Below are positions 8,082-18,217 of a stretch of DNA of 64,000 bases, in pieces. Where the stretch lies: the NCBI GenBank assembly GCA_007134025.1, contig SLLR01000061.1, positions 1 to 64,000 of the forward strand, given 5' to 3'. Within the stretch, counting starts at the first letter, position 1. Every line of letters starts with the position of its first letter. Source of the stretch: Desulfuromonadaceae bacterium (lineage in GTDB: Bacteria; Desulfobacterota; Desulfuromonadia; Desulfuromonadales; Syntrophotaleaceae). The translations under genes were made by a program, and so were the position numbers. The notes under the pieces are model-generated. The model made no database searches, had not been told where the DNA came from, and was given only the letters and a program-made list of their open reading frames with translations.

Positions 8082-9275
8082 ATGTTTGTGCCGTTTTTCT
8101 ACGCATTGAGGGACGCAGGGCTATCAGTCACACCCACTGCTTTTCTGCGGTTGCAGCGGGTGCTGACCATGGGCCTGATCGCCTCGCTGGAAGACTTTTA
8201 TACCATTGCCCGTTCCCTTTTGATTAAGAGCGAGCGGGATTTCGACCTTTACGATCAGGTATTCGCGAGTTGCTTTGAGGGGCTGGAGTTGCCCCCGGAT
8301 CAAGAGCCGGACCTGGCTGCCGGGATCCGCCAATTGCTCGAGGAGTGGCTGCGCGACCCGCAAGACCTGGCTGAGGCCCTGGGCCTGGATCCCGGACAGA
8401 TGGACCGACTTTCTCTGCAAGAGCTGGAACAGTATTTTCAGGATCGGCTGCGGGATCAGAAGGAAGCTCATCACCAGGGACGCAAGTGGATCGGCACCGG
8501 GGGCATCTCTCCCGTCGGCCATTCGGGCCGCAATCCCGCCGGCATGCGGGTCGGCGGGGCGTCTCGAGGCCGCACCGCGGTGAAGGTGGCCATGGAGCGC
8601 CGCTATCGGGAGTACGGCCGGGATGCGCCTCTGCGCCGGGCCGATTTTGGCGAAGCGTTGAAGCGGCTTCGGCTCCTGCGACCGGTCGGCCCCTGTGATC
8701 AGCTCAGCATGGAAAAAACTTTACGGGCCACCATGGACAATGGCGGTGCGATCGAAATCGTTTTCGAACGGCGCCTGGCAAACCGGCTCAAGGTGCTGTT
8801 GTTGATCGACAACGGCGGCTGGTCCATGGATACCTACGTCGAGACGGTAGAGCACCTGTTTCAGGAGGCTCGCAGCCATTTTCGCGAACTGGAAATCGGT
8901 TATTTCCACAACACCCTTTACCGGCGGGTGTGGCGGGATCCCCAGAGGAGCCGGCTGCCGGTCCCGGTGGAGGACCTGCTGGCCGGTGATCCGGAAACGC
9001 GGCTGATTGTAGTGGGTGACGCCAGCATGGCACCGGAGGAACTGCTCGGCACCGGCGGCAAGTTGCAGCGACGGCAGCTGCTGGATCGGCCGAGCATCGA
9101 GAGCTTCAGGTCTCTCGCCCGAACCTTTCACCACGGGGTCTGGCTCAATCCTGTGGCCCGCTCCCTGTGGCCGCAGAGTCAGACCATCGGCCTGCTGGCG
9201 GAAATTTTTCCCATGTATGAACTGACCTTGTGCGGTCTGGAAAAGGCCGTCGTCCACCTGACCGCCCGCCACTGA
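8082..9275 (+). CDS. VWA-domain protein, CoxE-like partner of MoxR
   Basis: The 397-residue cytosolic protein begins at ATG 8082; the frame is open further upstream, but that region overlaps moxR. The N-terminal half is helical and the C-terminal half is a VWA-like domain. The metal-site motif reads LLLIDNGGWSM, where classical VWA domains have DxSxS, so metal binding may be altered. A Gly/Arg-rich basic linker (residues 135-170) separates the halves. It should work with the MoxR ATPase just upstream as a chaperone pair. The client is unknown. Confidence 0.8.
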   Translation: MFVPFFYALRDAGLSVTPTAFLRLQRVLTMGLIASLEDFYTIARSLLIKSERDFDLYDQVFASCFEGLELPPDQEPDLAAGIRQLLEEWLRDPQDLAEALGLDPGQMDRLSLQELEQYFQDRLRDQKEAHHQGRKWIGTGGISPVGHSGRNPAGMRVGGASRGRTAVKVAMERRYREYGRDAPLRRADFGEALKRLRLLRPVGPCDQLSMEKTLRATMDNGGAIEIVFERRLANRLKVLLLIDNGGWSMDTYVETVEHLFQEARSHFRELEIGYFHNTLYRRVWRDPQRSRLPVPVEDLLAGDPETRLIVVGDASMAPEELLGTGGKLQRRQLLDRPSIESFRSLARTFHHGVWLNPVARSLWPQSQTIGLLAEIFPMYELTLCGLEKAVVHLTARH

Positions 9276-9349
9276 TCCGCTGGTTTCGCCCCCTCGGTGT
9301 TCGTGGAAGGAAGCCGTTGGCCAATCAGCAGCAGCAGAAAAGGAAAGAC

Positions 9350-9646
9350 TCAAAGGATGATCAGCGAATCCTGACTGCCGTAATCGTTGGGGATGTAGCC
9401 GTCCGCCTGGTCGTCGTTGTGCCAGTGGATGCCGTCCAGCAGGTAACGGAATCGGTAGGACTGCTCGGCAGGCAGGCACAGGGTGAGGCTGAACCCGCCC
9501 TTTTTCAGGGGTTTCATTGCTTTGGCCTGTTTTTGCCAATCGGTAAAATCGCCGCACAGCAGAGCGGTTTCGCCACCGGTTTCCGGTGGCAGGTTGAAGG
9601 TGACACGACAGCTTTTTCCGGTTTTGGAATAGTTTTTTTTCAGCAC
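9350..9646 (-). CDS. Stand-alone glycogen-binding domain (CBM48/AMPK1-like)
   Basis: The 98-residue protein is a single immunoglobulin-like carbohydrate-binding domain. Visible family features are VTFNLPPE, CGDFTDWQ (the WNxW-like ligand region), GGFSLTLCLP and YRFRYLLDGIHWHND. Domains of this kind bind alpha-glucans such as glycogen and usually sit on branching or debranching enzymes; alone they may target partners to glycogen. The start is GTG 9646, preceded by GGAGG at five bases. No glycogen enzyme is adjacent in this window. Confidence 0.82.
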   Translation of the reverse strand: MLKKNYSKTGKSCRVTFNLPPETGGETALLCGDFTDWQKQAKAMKPLKKGGFSLTLCLPAEQSYRFRYLLDGIHWHNDDQADGYIPNDYGSQDSLIIL

Positions 9647-9826
9647 GACGCCCTCCTCAAAAAGGTTGCGGGAGCAGACTTTGCGGATCCAGGCGGGCTC
9701 CCTTCCCGCGAACCGGTACCAGATTTCAATACTAGCAGATCCACAGAACTTTGCCCGCAGATTCTCGTTGTTTCCCTGTCGGTCAATGATTGCAAGGCCT
9801 ATTGTTCAGGCTGGGCAGATTGTTAC

Positions 9827-10189
9827 TCAGCCTTTTTTAAAAAACAGATAAAAGGCCAACCCCAGCAGAACCAGGGCAAAGATTTTTTTGAAGCTGTCCG
9901 TGGAGACATGTGCAAGCAGCCGGGCTCCGATCTGAGCTCCGGCGATGCCGCCGAGTCCGAGCAGGATGCCGGTGCGATAATCGACGTTGGCCAGTTTGTT
10001 GTGCGCCAGCAGGGCCGAGGCGGCAATGACCAGAATGGCCAGGAAAGAGGTGCCGACCGCCTTCTGAGCCGAATACCCCATGAACAGCAGGAAGGGAACC
10101 ACCAGAAAGCCGCCGCCGAGGCCGGTAAAAGCCGCCCCCAGGCCGACGACGAGGCCGATGAGCAACATCCCGAGTACGTGCATGGTCAA
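9827..10189 (-). CDS. TauE/SafE-family permease, half length
   Basis: The 120-residue product has four hydrophobic segments and matches one half of the TauE/SafE family: GLGAAFTGLGGGFLVVPFL, then AVGTSFLAI and GGIAGAQIGARLL. Typical members are about 250 residues and contain two such repeats. This one has a single repeat, so it may act as a dimer or belong to the short class. Members export sulfite, sulfoacetate or other anions. TTG at 10189 has GGGAG eight bases upstream; an in-frame ATG at 10183 is an alternative start. Confidence 0.75.
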   Translation of the reverse strand: MTMHVLGMLLIGLVVGLGAAFTGLGGGFLVVPFLLFMGYSAQKAVGTSFLAILVIAASALLAHNKLANVDYRTGILLGLGGIAGAQIGARLLAHVSTDSFKKIFALVLLGLAFYLFFKKG

Positions 10190-10238
10190 AGCGAAGTCTC
10201 CCTAAAGTGATACTTGTGGTGAAAAAAGCAAGGCGACA

Positions 10239-11619
<1,381 letters not shown>

Positions 11620-13671
11620 ATGAATTTGGAATTCCAGGACTATCCGGCCTCGCTGCGTCCCTTTGCGCGGTTGCCGAAGAAGGTGGGCCGGCCGCAGGAT
11701 CTGGTCGTTGAGTGGCAGCCGAAGGCCGATGACCGCTGGCAACTGGCCGTTTCGACCACGGACAAGGACGGCCTGCTTACGGTCATGGCCGGTCTGCTCA
11801 CCGCTTACGGGTTCGACATTCTCGCCGGAGATCTGCTGACCCTGGAAAAGCAGCCCGGTCACCTGCAAAGGAAAATCCTCGACCGCTTTGAGGTGGTTTT
11901 GCCTGCCGGTGCCGATTCGGACCTGTTTTCCCGCTTTGCCGAAGCGTTGCGTTCCTGTAACGGGCGGCTGTCGGAGAAGGGAATCGAAGGGGTGCGGGAC
12001 GCCATTATTGAAAAGGCCGCCCGTCGTTTCGCCGAGCGCACCGTCCCCGGGGATCAGCTGCTGCCGGTGGAGGTCGTTATCGACAATGAGAGTTCGGCAA
12101 ACAATACCATTCTGCATATCACCTCTCAGGATACTCCCGGCTTTCTGTTTGCCTTTGCCAACGCTCTGTCGTTGCTCGCTATCCAGATCGAGGGGGCGAC
12201 GGTCCGGACCGAGGCGGCGACGGTGCGGGACACGTTCCTAATCCGTGACTTGAGGGGCCGCAAGATCAGGGACCCGCAGAGTTTGCGGGAACTGCGCTTT
12301 GCCTGTGTCCTGATCAAACAGTTTGCCTACCTGCTGCCCCATTCTCCTAATCCCGGCCAGGCCATTCGACAGTTTCGCGAGATGGCTTCGCGCATGCTGG
12401 AAAATCCCCGGCAGGCCGCTGACCTGGCCAGCATGGGTACGCCGGAGACTCTGCAGGTTCTGGCAGAAGTGATGGGAGTGAGTCGCTTTCTGTGGGAAGA
12501 CTTTCTGCGCATGCAGCACGAAAACCTGTATCCGCTGATTCGGGATCGCAAGGAACTGGAGCGGCGCCTCGACGCATCTGCACTGGCGTCCCTGCTTGAA
12601 GACAAGTTGGCTGTTGAGACGAATTTGCCGGATCAGGTACAGGCTCTTAACGACTTCAAGGATCGGGAAATGTTTCGCATCGACCTGCGGCACATTACCG
12701 GCCTTTGCGGCGACGTGGAATTTGCCCGCAGCTTGAGCGACCTGGCCGATGTGGTGGTGGCGGCGGCGGCCCGGCTGAGCCACGCCCAGCTGGAACCCCG
12801 TTTCGGCCGACCTCTACTGGATGGCCGGGACTGCCCCTGGGCGATTCTGGCGGCGGGTAAATTCGGCGGCCGGGAGATGGGTTTCGCTTCGGATTTGGAG
12901 CTACTGTTCGTCTACCGGGGATCGGGGCAGACTTGCGGCGGCCGCACGGTGGCCAACAGCAGTTACTTCGAGGAGTTCGTCCGTACCTTTCTGAAAACCC
13001 TGCGGGCGCGCAAGGAAGGAATTTTCGAAATCGATCTGCGCCTGCGTCCCTACGGCAGCAAAGGCACCCTGGCCAGTGCGCTGCCGGCGCTGCGGGAGTA
13101 TTATTCGAAGGACGGCAACGCCGAACCTTTTGAGCGGATGGCGATGATCAAGTTGCGCCCGGTGGCCGGTGACGAAAAGCTGTGCGCCGAGGTTCTGACA
13201 GTGCGGGATGACTTCGTCTATTCAAAGCAGCCCTTCGACTACGCCAATCTGACGCATCTGCGGCGGCGCATGGCAACGGAACTGGCCGCAGGAGGTGGCG
13301 TGCATCTCAAATACAGCCCCGGCGCCCTCATCGACATCGAGTTTTTTCTGCAGTCCTGGCAGATCCAGTTTGGAGCCGATCATCCCGAGTTGCGGGTAAC
13401 CAACAGCATGCGGGCCCTGAAACGGCTGCAGCAGGCCGGTCTGGTGGAAGCAGGGCTGGCCGACGATATTCGTCGCGCCTACCGTTGCTTTCGCCGTGCC
13501 ATCGATGCGCTGCGGGCGGTACGGGGCCATGCCAAAGACCTGACCCTGCCCGATTCGGCTTCGGCGGACTTTCGCTATCTGGCGCGGCGACTCGGTTTTG
13601 CCGACAGTGGTGCCCTGGAGCGGGAAATTTCCTGGAGCCGAGATTTAAGTCGAAGGCTGCTGGAGTGGTAA
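11620..13671 (+). CDS. ACT-ACT-GlnE-like nucleotidyltransferase chimera
   Basis: The 683-residue protein has two ACT-like sensor domains (about 40-110 and 150-215) resembling the C-terminus of the PII uridylyltransferase GlnD. A helical region follows, then one nucleotidyltransferase domain of the GlnE type: GKFGGREMGFASDLEL (413-428), DLRLRPYGSKG (472-482), and a helical C-terminus. Standard GlnE is about 950 residues, with an adenylyl-removing and an adenylylating half, and lacks ACT domains. The metal pair is D425-x-E427 instead of the usual D-x-D; D472 is kept. Amino-acid sensing coupled to nucleotidylation of glutamine synthetase or another target is a reasonable inference, but the substrate is unproven. 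Confidence 0.75.
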   Translation: MNLEFQDYPASLRPFARLPKKVGRPQDLVVEWQPKADDRWQLAVSTTDKDGLLTVMAGLLTAYGFDILAGDLLTLEKQPGHLQRKILDRFEVVLPAGADSDLFSRFAEALRSCNGRLSEKGIEGVRDAIIEKAARRFAERTVPGDQLLPVEVVIDNESSANNTILHITSQDTPGFLFAFANALSLLAIQIEGATVRTEAATVRDTFLIRDLRGRKIRDPQSLRELRFACVLIKQFAYLLPHSPNPGQAIRQFREMASRMLENPRQAADLASMGTPETLQVLAEVMGVSRFLWEDFLRMQHENLYPLIRDRKELERRLDASALASLLEDKLAVETNLPDQVQALNDFKDREMFRIDLRHITGLCGDVEFARSLSDLADVVVAAAARLSHAQLEPRFGRPLLDGRDCPWAILAAGKFGGREMGFASDLELLFVYRGSGQTCGGRTVANSSYFEEFVRTFLKTLRARKEGIFEIDLRLRPYGSKGTLASALPALREYYSKDGNAEPFERMAMIKLRPVAGDEKLCAEVLTVRDDFVYSKQPFDYANLTHLRRRMATELAAGGGVHLKYSPGALIDIEFFLQSWQIQFGADHPELRVTNSMRALKRLQQAGLVEAGLADDIRRAYRCFRRAIDALRAVRGHAKDLTLPDSASADFRYLARRLGFADSGALEREISWSRDLSRRLLEW

Positions 13672-13707
13672 ACGGCCAACGGTTTTGCCGCCTTGCTGAT
13701 ACACTTG

Positions 13708-14574
13708 CTACAGACGACGCTTTTGGGCGATGAGGGCCTGCAGGCGGGCGGCATCCAGCGCACGCCGGTACAAAGGCTGGGGGTTGTCTTGGTAGGCCGG
13801 CAGTTGCTCTTCAAAGGTTTTTCTGCCCTCGACCCGATAGAAGACTCCCAGTGGCAGAAGCTTTGTTTCGCAGGCGCGGGCGAAGGCCGCCTGCCGGTCG
13901 GCGGGATCGTGATCCCCTTCCAGCGGATAGGTGTGAGTGTCGAACCACTCGTAGGTGTTCAGTTTGTTGAAGGTCACGCAGGGTTGGAGAATGTCGACCA
14001 GGGCATAGCCGCGATGGCGGATGGCCGCCTTGAATACGGCCACGGCCTGGTCGAAAGCACCGACGAAAACCCGGGCCACGAAGCTGGCGTTGAGGGCGAT
14101 GGCCACGCTCAGGGGGTTGAAGGGTTCCTGGGTCACACCCCGGGCCTGCAGGGGGGTGATAAAACCGGGCTGGCTGGTTGGGGAAGCCTGGCCTTTGGTG
14201 AGGCCGTAGACCATGTTGTTGTGGACCAGATGCGTCAGGTCGGGGTTGCGCCGCACGGCGTGCATAAAGTGATTGCCCCCTTCACCGTACATGTCGCCGT
14301 CGCCGCCTTCAGCTACAACGGTCAGGGCAGGGTGGGCCGACTTGATGGCAAGGGCGACGGGCAGCGCACGACCGTGAAGCCCGTTAACGAAATTGGTGCG
14401 CAGGTAGTGGGGGGTCTTGGCCGCCTGGCCGATACCGGAAGCGATCACCAGTTGCTGCGGGGCAATAGTCAGTTCCGTCAGCGCCTGTTTGAGTATTTTC
14501 AGAATGGCGAAGTTGCCGCAGCCGGGACACCAGCTGATGTCCGTGTTTTCTCGGTCGTACTCTTGAGTATTCAT
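13708..14574 (-). CDS. korB: 2-oxoacid:ferredoxin oxidoreductase, beta subunit
   Basis: The 288-residue subunit binds thiamine diphosphate: the [19 protein letters not shown] segment is the TPP/Mg motif, and the N-terminal SWCPGCGNF has the conserved CxxC. With the alpha/gamma subunit encoded just upstream (6-bp gap) it oxidatively decarboxylates a 2-oxoacid, most likely 2-oxoglutarate, to an acyl-CoA and reduced ferredoxin. Subunit length and the lack of a separate ferredoxin-like delta gene match two-subunit KorAB enzymes. It is convergent with the GlnE-like gene. Pyruvate or branched-chain oxoacid specificity cannot be excluded by sequence alone. Confidence 0.88.
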   Translation of the reverse strand: MNTQEYDRENTDISWCPGCGNFAILKILKQALTELTIAPQQLVIASGIGQAAKTPHYLRTNFVNGLHGRALPVALAIKSAHPALTVVAEGGDGDMYGEGGNHFMHAVRRNPDLTHLVHNNMVYGLTKGQASPTSQPGFITPLQARGVTQEPFNPLSVAIALNASFVARVFVGAFDQAVAVFKAAIRHRGYALVDILQPCVTFNKLNTYEWFDTHTYPLEGDHDPADRQAAFARACETKLLPLGVFYRVEGRKTFEEQLPAYQDNPQPLYRRALDAARLQALIAQKRRL

Positions 14575-14580
14575 CGGTCT

Positions 14581-16311
14581 TTACTCCCCGGTGGGATTAC
14601 TCGCCGCTTCGATCACTTCCCGGAGCCGGCGGGCCAGTTCTTCGACACTGAAGGGCAGGCCGTCATATTTGAGGATCTGCTGGTGAATCGGCAGCCCGCA
14701 GGACTGTTCCAGCAAGCGGGCGAATTGTCCGGTGCGGTTGCCTTCGATCACCACGCGGCACGGCGCCCTTTGCAGAAGCTGCTCCGTTTCCGGCGGTAAA
14801 GGGAATACCTGGCTGAAGTGCAGCCCGGCCACCGGCAGGTCCCTCAGCTGCTGAAGGGCCTCGCGCAGCGCATGCAAGGTCGATCCCCAGCAGATCGCCA
14901 GAACCCGGCATTCGCCGCTGCCCAGCCATTGGGGGACGACCGCTTGGTGAAGCAGCAGCTCCCCTTTGCGCTGTCGCTTGTCGCTCATGACAACCCGCAG
15001 GGCAAGATCTTCGCTGATGTGCCCCTGCTCATCGTGTTCGTGGCTGTCCAGGCAGACCAGCCCGGTGCCGTGTCCCGGCAGTCCCCGGGGTGACAGGCCG
15101 TTTTCGGTGATCCGGTAGCGGAGGTAGTCCTTGTCGGTCTCGACTATGTGGTGGCGCGGCTGCAGGTCGTGCATATCCAGAGCCGGAAGGTTGCCCAGGG
15201 AGTCGACCAGATACTGGTCGGTGAGCAGAATTGCCGGCACCTGGCAGGCGTCCGCCCGGTCAAAAGCTCGCCGGGTCAGGGAAAATGCTTCCTGCAGGCT
15301 GCCCGGGGCCAGAACCAGCCGGGGAAATTCGCCATGGCCGCTGTACAAAGCCAGTTCCAGGTCTTCCTGAGCGGTGCGGGTCGGCAGTCCGGTGGCCGGG
15401 CCGGGGCGCTGGGCAAGATGAATCACCAGCGGCGATTCGGTGACGCCGGCCAGACTCAGCCCCTCGCTCATCAGGGCGAAACCGCCGCCGGAGGTGGAGA
15501 CCAGCGCCCGCGCTCCGGCATACCAGGCGCCGAGCGCCATGTTGACGGCGGCGATCTCGTCTTCCGCCTGATCCACCACCAGAGCGAACTCTTCCGCTTG
15601 TTGGGCCAGAAAGGTCAATACCCCGGTGCCGGGGGACATGGGGTAGGAAGCGATGAAATTGCAGCCTTCCGCCAGAGCACCGAGGGCGATGGCCTCGGTA
15701 CCGCTCAGCAGCAGATCCCCGGCCACCGAAGCCAGCCTTTGCGGAGCGGCGGGCAGCAGTTCCCGTTCCTGCAGCTGGCGGCCAAAGCGGTAACCGGCGG
15801 AGGCGGCGACCCGGTTGCCGGCGATCACTGCCGGCTTTCGATCGGCAAACTGCTGGCGCAGATAGTCATCGAGTTGTTCCAGGCAGGTGCCGAGTAGGCC
15901 GAGCACCGCACCGATGGCGACGCTGCCGGCGTAGCGGGTGTTGCCCGCCTCTTCGGCGATGCCGTCGAGGGGCAGATGGACAAGCCCCGGATGTTCGGGA
16001 AGCTGATTCCGGTCGCCCAGAACCAGGGTTTGTTCAGAAAGCTGCGGCGAAAGGCGCACAAAGGCTTCCCGGTCCAGGGGGATAAAGAGGTCGATGCGTT
16101 CCAGGGGGGCCGCGACCGGAATGGAGGCTAGGCGGATTCGCGTCGAGTTGCTGCCGCCGCGAATGCGGGACATGTATTCCTTGCAGGCAAAGACATGATA
16201 ACCGGCCTGCTTCAACAGGCGGGTCAGCCCCTGCTCAATGGTCTGAATGCCCTGGCCTGCCGCGCCACCGAGAAGAATGTTCAGGCTGCCGTCTTGGTTT
16301 CGGGGTGTCAT
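14581..16311 (-). CDS. korA: 2-oxoacid:ferredoxin oxidoreductase, fused gamma-alpha subunit
   Basis: The 576-residue protein fuses a gamma domain (N-terminal ~180 residues, starting LLGGAAGQGIQT and SRIRGGSN) to an alpha pyrimidine-binding domain (EAIALGALAEGCNFIASYPMSPGTG...). This is the KorA arrangement seen in two-subunit 2-oxoglutarate:ferredoxin oxidoreductases. ATG 16311 has GAGGAG 12 bases upstream, a longer spacing than usual; an in-frame TTG at 16356 is an alternative. korA leads korB in an operon. Upstream on the same strand lies the sdhC-sdhB scar, so KOR probably once sat downstream of a succinate dehydrogenase operon. Confidence 0.88.
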   Translation of the reverse strand: MTPRNQDGSLNILLGGAAGQGIQTIEQGLTRLLKQAGYHVFACKEYMSRIRGGSNSTRIRLASIPVAAPLERIDLFIPLDREAFVRLSPQLSEQTLVLGDRNQLPEHPGLVHLPLDGIAEEAGNTRYAGSVAIGAVLGLLGTCLEQLDDYLRQQFADRKPAVIAGNRVAASAGYRFGRQLQERELLPAAPQRLASVAGDLLLSGTEAIALGALAEGCNFIASYPMSPGTGVLTFLAQQAEEFALVVDQAEDEIAAVNMALGAWYAGARALVSTSGGGFALMSEGLSLAGVTESPLVIHLAQRPGPATGLPTRTAQEDLELALYSGHGEFPRLVLAPGSLQEAFSLTRRAFDRADACQVPAILLTDQYLVDSLGNLPALDMHDLQPRHHIVETDKDYLRYRITENGLSPRGLPGHGTGLVCLDSHEHDEQGHISEDLALRVVMSDKRQRKGELLLHQAVVPQWLGSGECRVLAICWGSTLHALREALQQLRDLPVAGLHFSQVFPLPPETEQLLQRAPCRVVIEGNRTGQFARLLEQSCGLPIHQQILKYDGLPFSVEELARRLREVIEAASNPTGE

Positions 16312-16481
16312 GGGACGTTTGGACTCCTCTGTTGGATAGCAAGGCCTTCTGCACAAAGCTGCCTTCGTAAAAGCCTTCTGTCAAGGAGACTCTTCTGCGA
16401 CGCGCTGCAAAAACCCGGTGGTTCTTTTCGAGAGACCTGGGGAGTCGGGCGCTTTTTCAACTAAAGAACGGCAGGCCCGCT

Positions 16482-16743
16482 TCAGGAGGTCATTTTGGCC
16501 GCGTCCGCCGGCAGCGCCCGGAGGTATTCGCGGTTGAGCTGAGCGATAAATTTGACGCTGATTCCTTTGGGACAGGCCGCTTCGCACTGATAATGGTTGC
16601 TGCAGTTGTGCGGCGTAACGGTTGAGTGCTTCCGGTCCGGCAAACAGGGCCAGGTTGCCCGGCCGGTGGCTGACGACAGAGCCTGTCAGAAGCAGGCCGC
16701 TGACGGCCATGATCAGCTTTCGGCCAACAGGACTTCGAAGCAG
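16482..16743 (-). pseudogene. Scar of sdhC-sdhA-sdhB: sdhC start joined to sdhB end
   Basis: Reading the minus strand from 16743, the frame encodes LLRSPVGRKLIMAVSGLLL, then GNLALFAGPEALNRYAAQL. This is the N-terminus of a cytochrome b558-type SdhC/FrdC. At about 16600-16607 the homology switches to another frame, HNCSNHYQCEAACPKGISVK, then AQLNREYLRALPADA, ending with TGA at 16482-16484. That is the C-terminus of the iron-sulfur subunit SdhB/FrdB with its last Cys cluster. Most of sdhC, all of sdhA and most of sdhB are missing. A TAA codon directly precedes the sdhC-like part, so no intact start remains. AACTGCAG at the junction is a likely short repeat for the deletion. Confidence 0.8.
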
Positions 16744-17285
16744 TTACTTCAGTTGCAGGTTGAAACCTTTACGAAAAGCTATTGTCAGGCCGTTTTGCAC
16801 TCTCTCAAGGCGCCCCTCGATCAGACAAATAAAGGCGGCGGAATGAGAAAAAGGATGGCGGGTTTTGAACGGGCACCTTTCGGGACCGGGGCATCCTGAC
16901 AACAGCAGAAGCAGTCGAAGGACCAACGTGGCCCGTTTGAGAAAAGGCAGCGCAAACTGGCGGCTTTGACAGGGTCTCTATTGTCGCCGGGTCACCGCTC
17001 AAGTTAGTTTCCGAATATAATCTATTCCCGGAGGCAAGTGCAAAAAAATTGTCGGACCGAGTGGCCGCCGACACGTTTGCCGCCGGCCCGGCCGCTGTCG
17101 GTGGATGTAAGTTGCCAGCGGTTGTTGTGTCCGCCTTGGCAGTAGGGAGTGGAATATGGGGCTTTGTTTTGTAAAAAAATATGCTAGCATGCATCCTCTC
17201 ATGCTTATGTCCGAAATTTGAACGGACAGAAACCGGCCACCCACTTAGTACTACGGTAAGGCACAGGGAACGACAAGGTGAGGCA
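16744..17285. other. Non-coding region between sdh scar and mlaE
   Basis: About 540 bp with no supported gene; minus-strand frames here have no recognisable domains or ribosome-binding sites. It probably holds the former sdhC promoter (minus strand) and the mlaE promoter (plus strand) near its right end. Confidence 0.45.
17163..17190 (+). promoter_or_regulatory. Candidate promoter of the mla operon
   Basis: TTTGTT (17163-17168), a 16-bp A-rich spacer, and extended -10 TGC-TAGCAT (TAGCAT at 17185-17190), about 95 bp before the mlaE start. The -35 is weak; the extended TGn and the A-tract support it. Confidence 0.35.
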
Positions 17286-18128
17286 ATGAATCATCAATCC
17301 AAGAAAATGTCCAATCCTCTTTTGCTTGTGGCGTCTCGAGGAGCGGGTTTGCTGGAAAAAATCGGCGACGAGGTTCTTTATTATCTTGAACAGGCCGGGC
17401 GGATGGGAATCTTTCTGTTCACCTGCCTGCTGAACGCGGTCCGGCCTCCGTACAAGATTTCCCCCATTGTTCGCCAGATCCATTTTATCGGGCACCGTTC
17501 TGTTTTCGTGATACTTTTTACCGGTACCTTTACCGGCATGGTGCTTGCGTTGCAGGGCTACTACACGCTGCGCAGGTTCGGATCCGAAGCCCTGCTCGGT
17601 TCGGCCGTGGCTCTGGCTCTGTTGCGGGAGTTGGGGCCGGTCATTTCTGCCCTGATGGTCGTTGGCCGGGCCGGTTCGGCCATCTGTGCGGAAATCGGCA
17701 TCATGCGCAATTCGGAGCAGATCGATGCCCTCGAGTGCATGGCCATCGATCCCTACAAATACCTGATGGTGCCAAAATTTATCGCTGCCATTGTCGCCAT
17801 GCCGCTGCTGACCTCCATCTTCGATGTGGCCGGCATTGTCGGCGGCTACCTGGTTGGCGTCAGCATGTTGGGGGTGCCGGCGGGCAGTTATTTTCAGGAA
17901 ATGTACCGCAGTGTGGTCTGGGCCGACGTGGAAATGGGGCTGGTCAAATCCCTGGTGTTTGGTTTGCTGATCATCTGGATAGCCACTGCCAAGGGCTTTT
18001 TTCTGCATCTCGAGCGCTCGGGGGGGTTTGGCGCCGAAGGCGTGAGCCGCACCACCACCAGCGCCGTAGTGCTGTCTTCGGTGGCGATTCTGGTTTCGGA
18101 TTACCTGATCAGCGCCATTTTGCTGTAG
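17286..18128 (+). CDS. mlaE: Phospholipid ABC transporter permease MlaE
   Basis: The 280-residue inner-membrane permease has five to six hydrophobic segments and the MlaE/YrbE signature: GMVLALQGYYTLRRFG, LRELGPVISALMVVGRAGSA and AEIGIMRNSEQIDALE. With MlaF and MlaD it moves glycerophospholipids between the outer and inner membranes, keeping outer-leaflet lipid asymmetry. ATG 17286 is chosen because AAGGTGAGG precedes it. It opens a co-directional operon of six genes. Confidence 0.92.
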   Translation: MNHQSKKMSNPLLLVASRGAGLLEKIGDEVLYYLEQAGRMGIFLFTCLLNAVRPPYKISPIVRQIHFIGHRSVFVILFTGTFTGMVLALQGYYTLRRFGSEALLGSAVALALLRELGPVISALMVVGRAGSAICAEIGIMRNSEQIDALECMAIDPYKYLMVPKFIAAIVAMPLLTSIFDVAGIVGGYLVGVSMLGVPAGSYFQEMYRSVVWADVEMGLVKSLVFGLLIIWIATAKGFFLHLERSGGFGAEGVSRTTTSAVVLSSVAILVSDYLISAILL

Positions 18129-18217
18129 TTAATCCGTTTCCGGACCCGGGATTCGCAAAGGGCATTCCGGCCCGGTCGGCGGATAATCTTTATCCCGTTG
18201 AGTGACGAGGAAAAACG

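Noticed and set aside
16381-16710. 109-aa minus-strand frame across the sdh scar as a normal gene
   Set aside because: Only its first part is SdhC-like; after the junction it reads sdhB DNA in the wrong frame, so it is a remnant.
16805-17194. 129-aa minus-strand frame upstream of the sdh scar
   Set aside because: No ribosome-binding site, no recognisable domain, and composition expected by chance.
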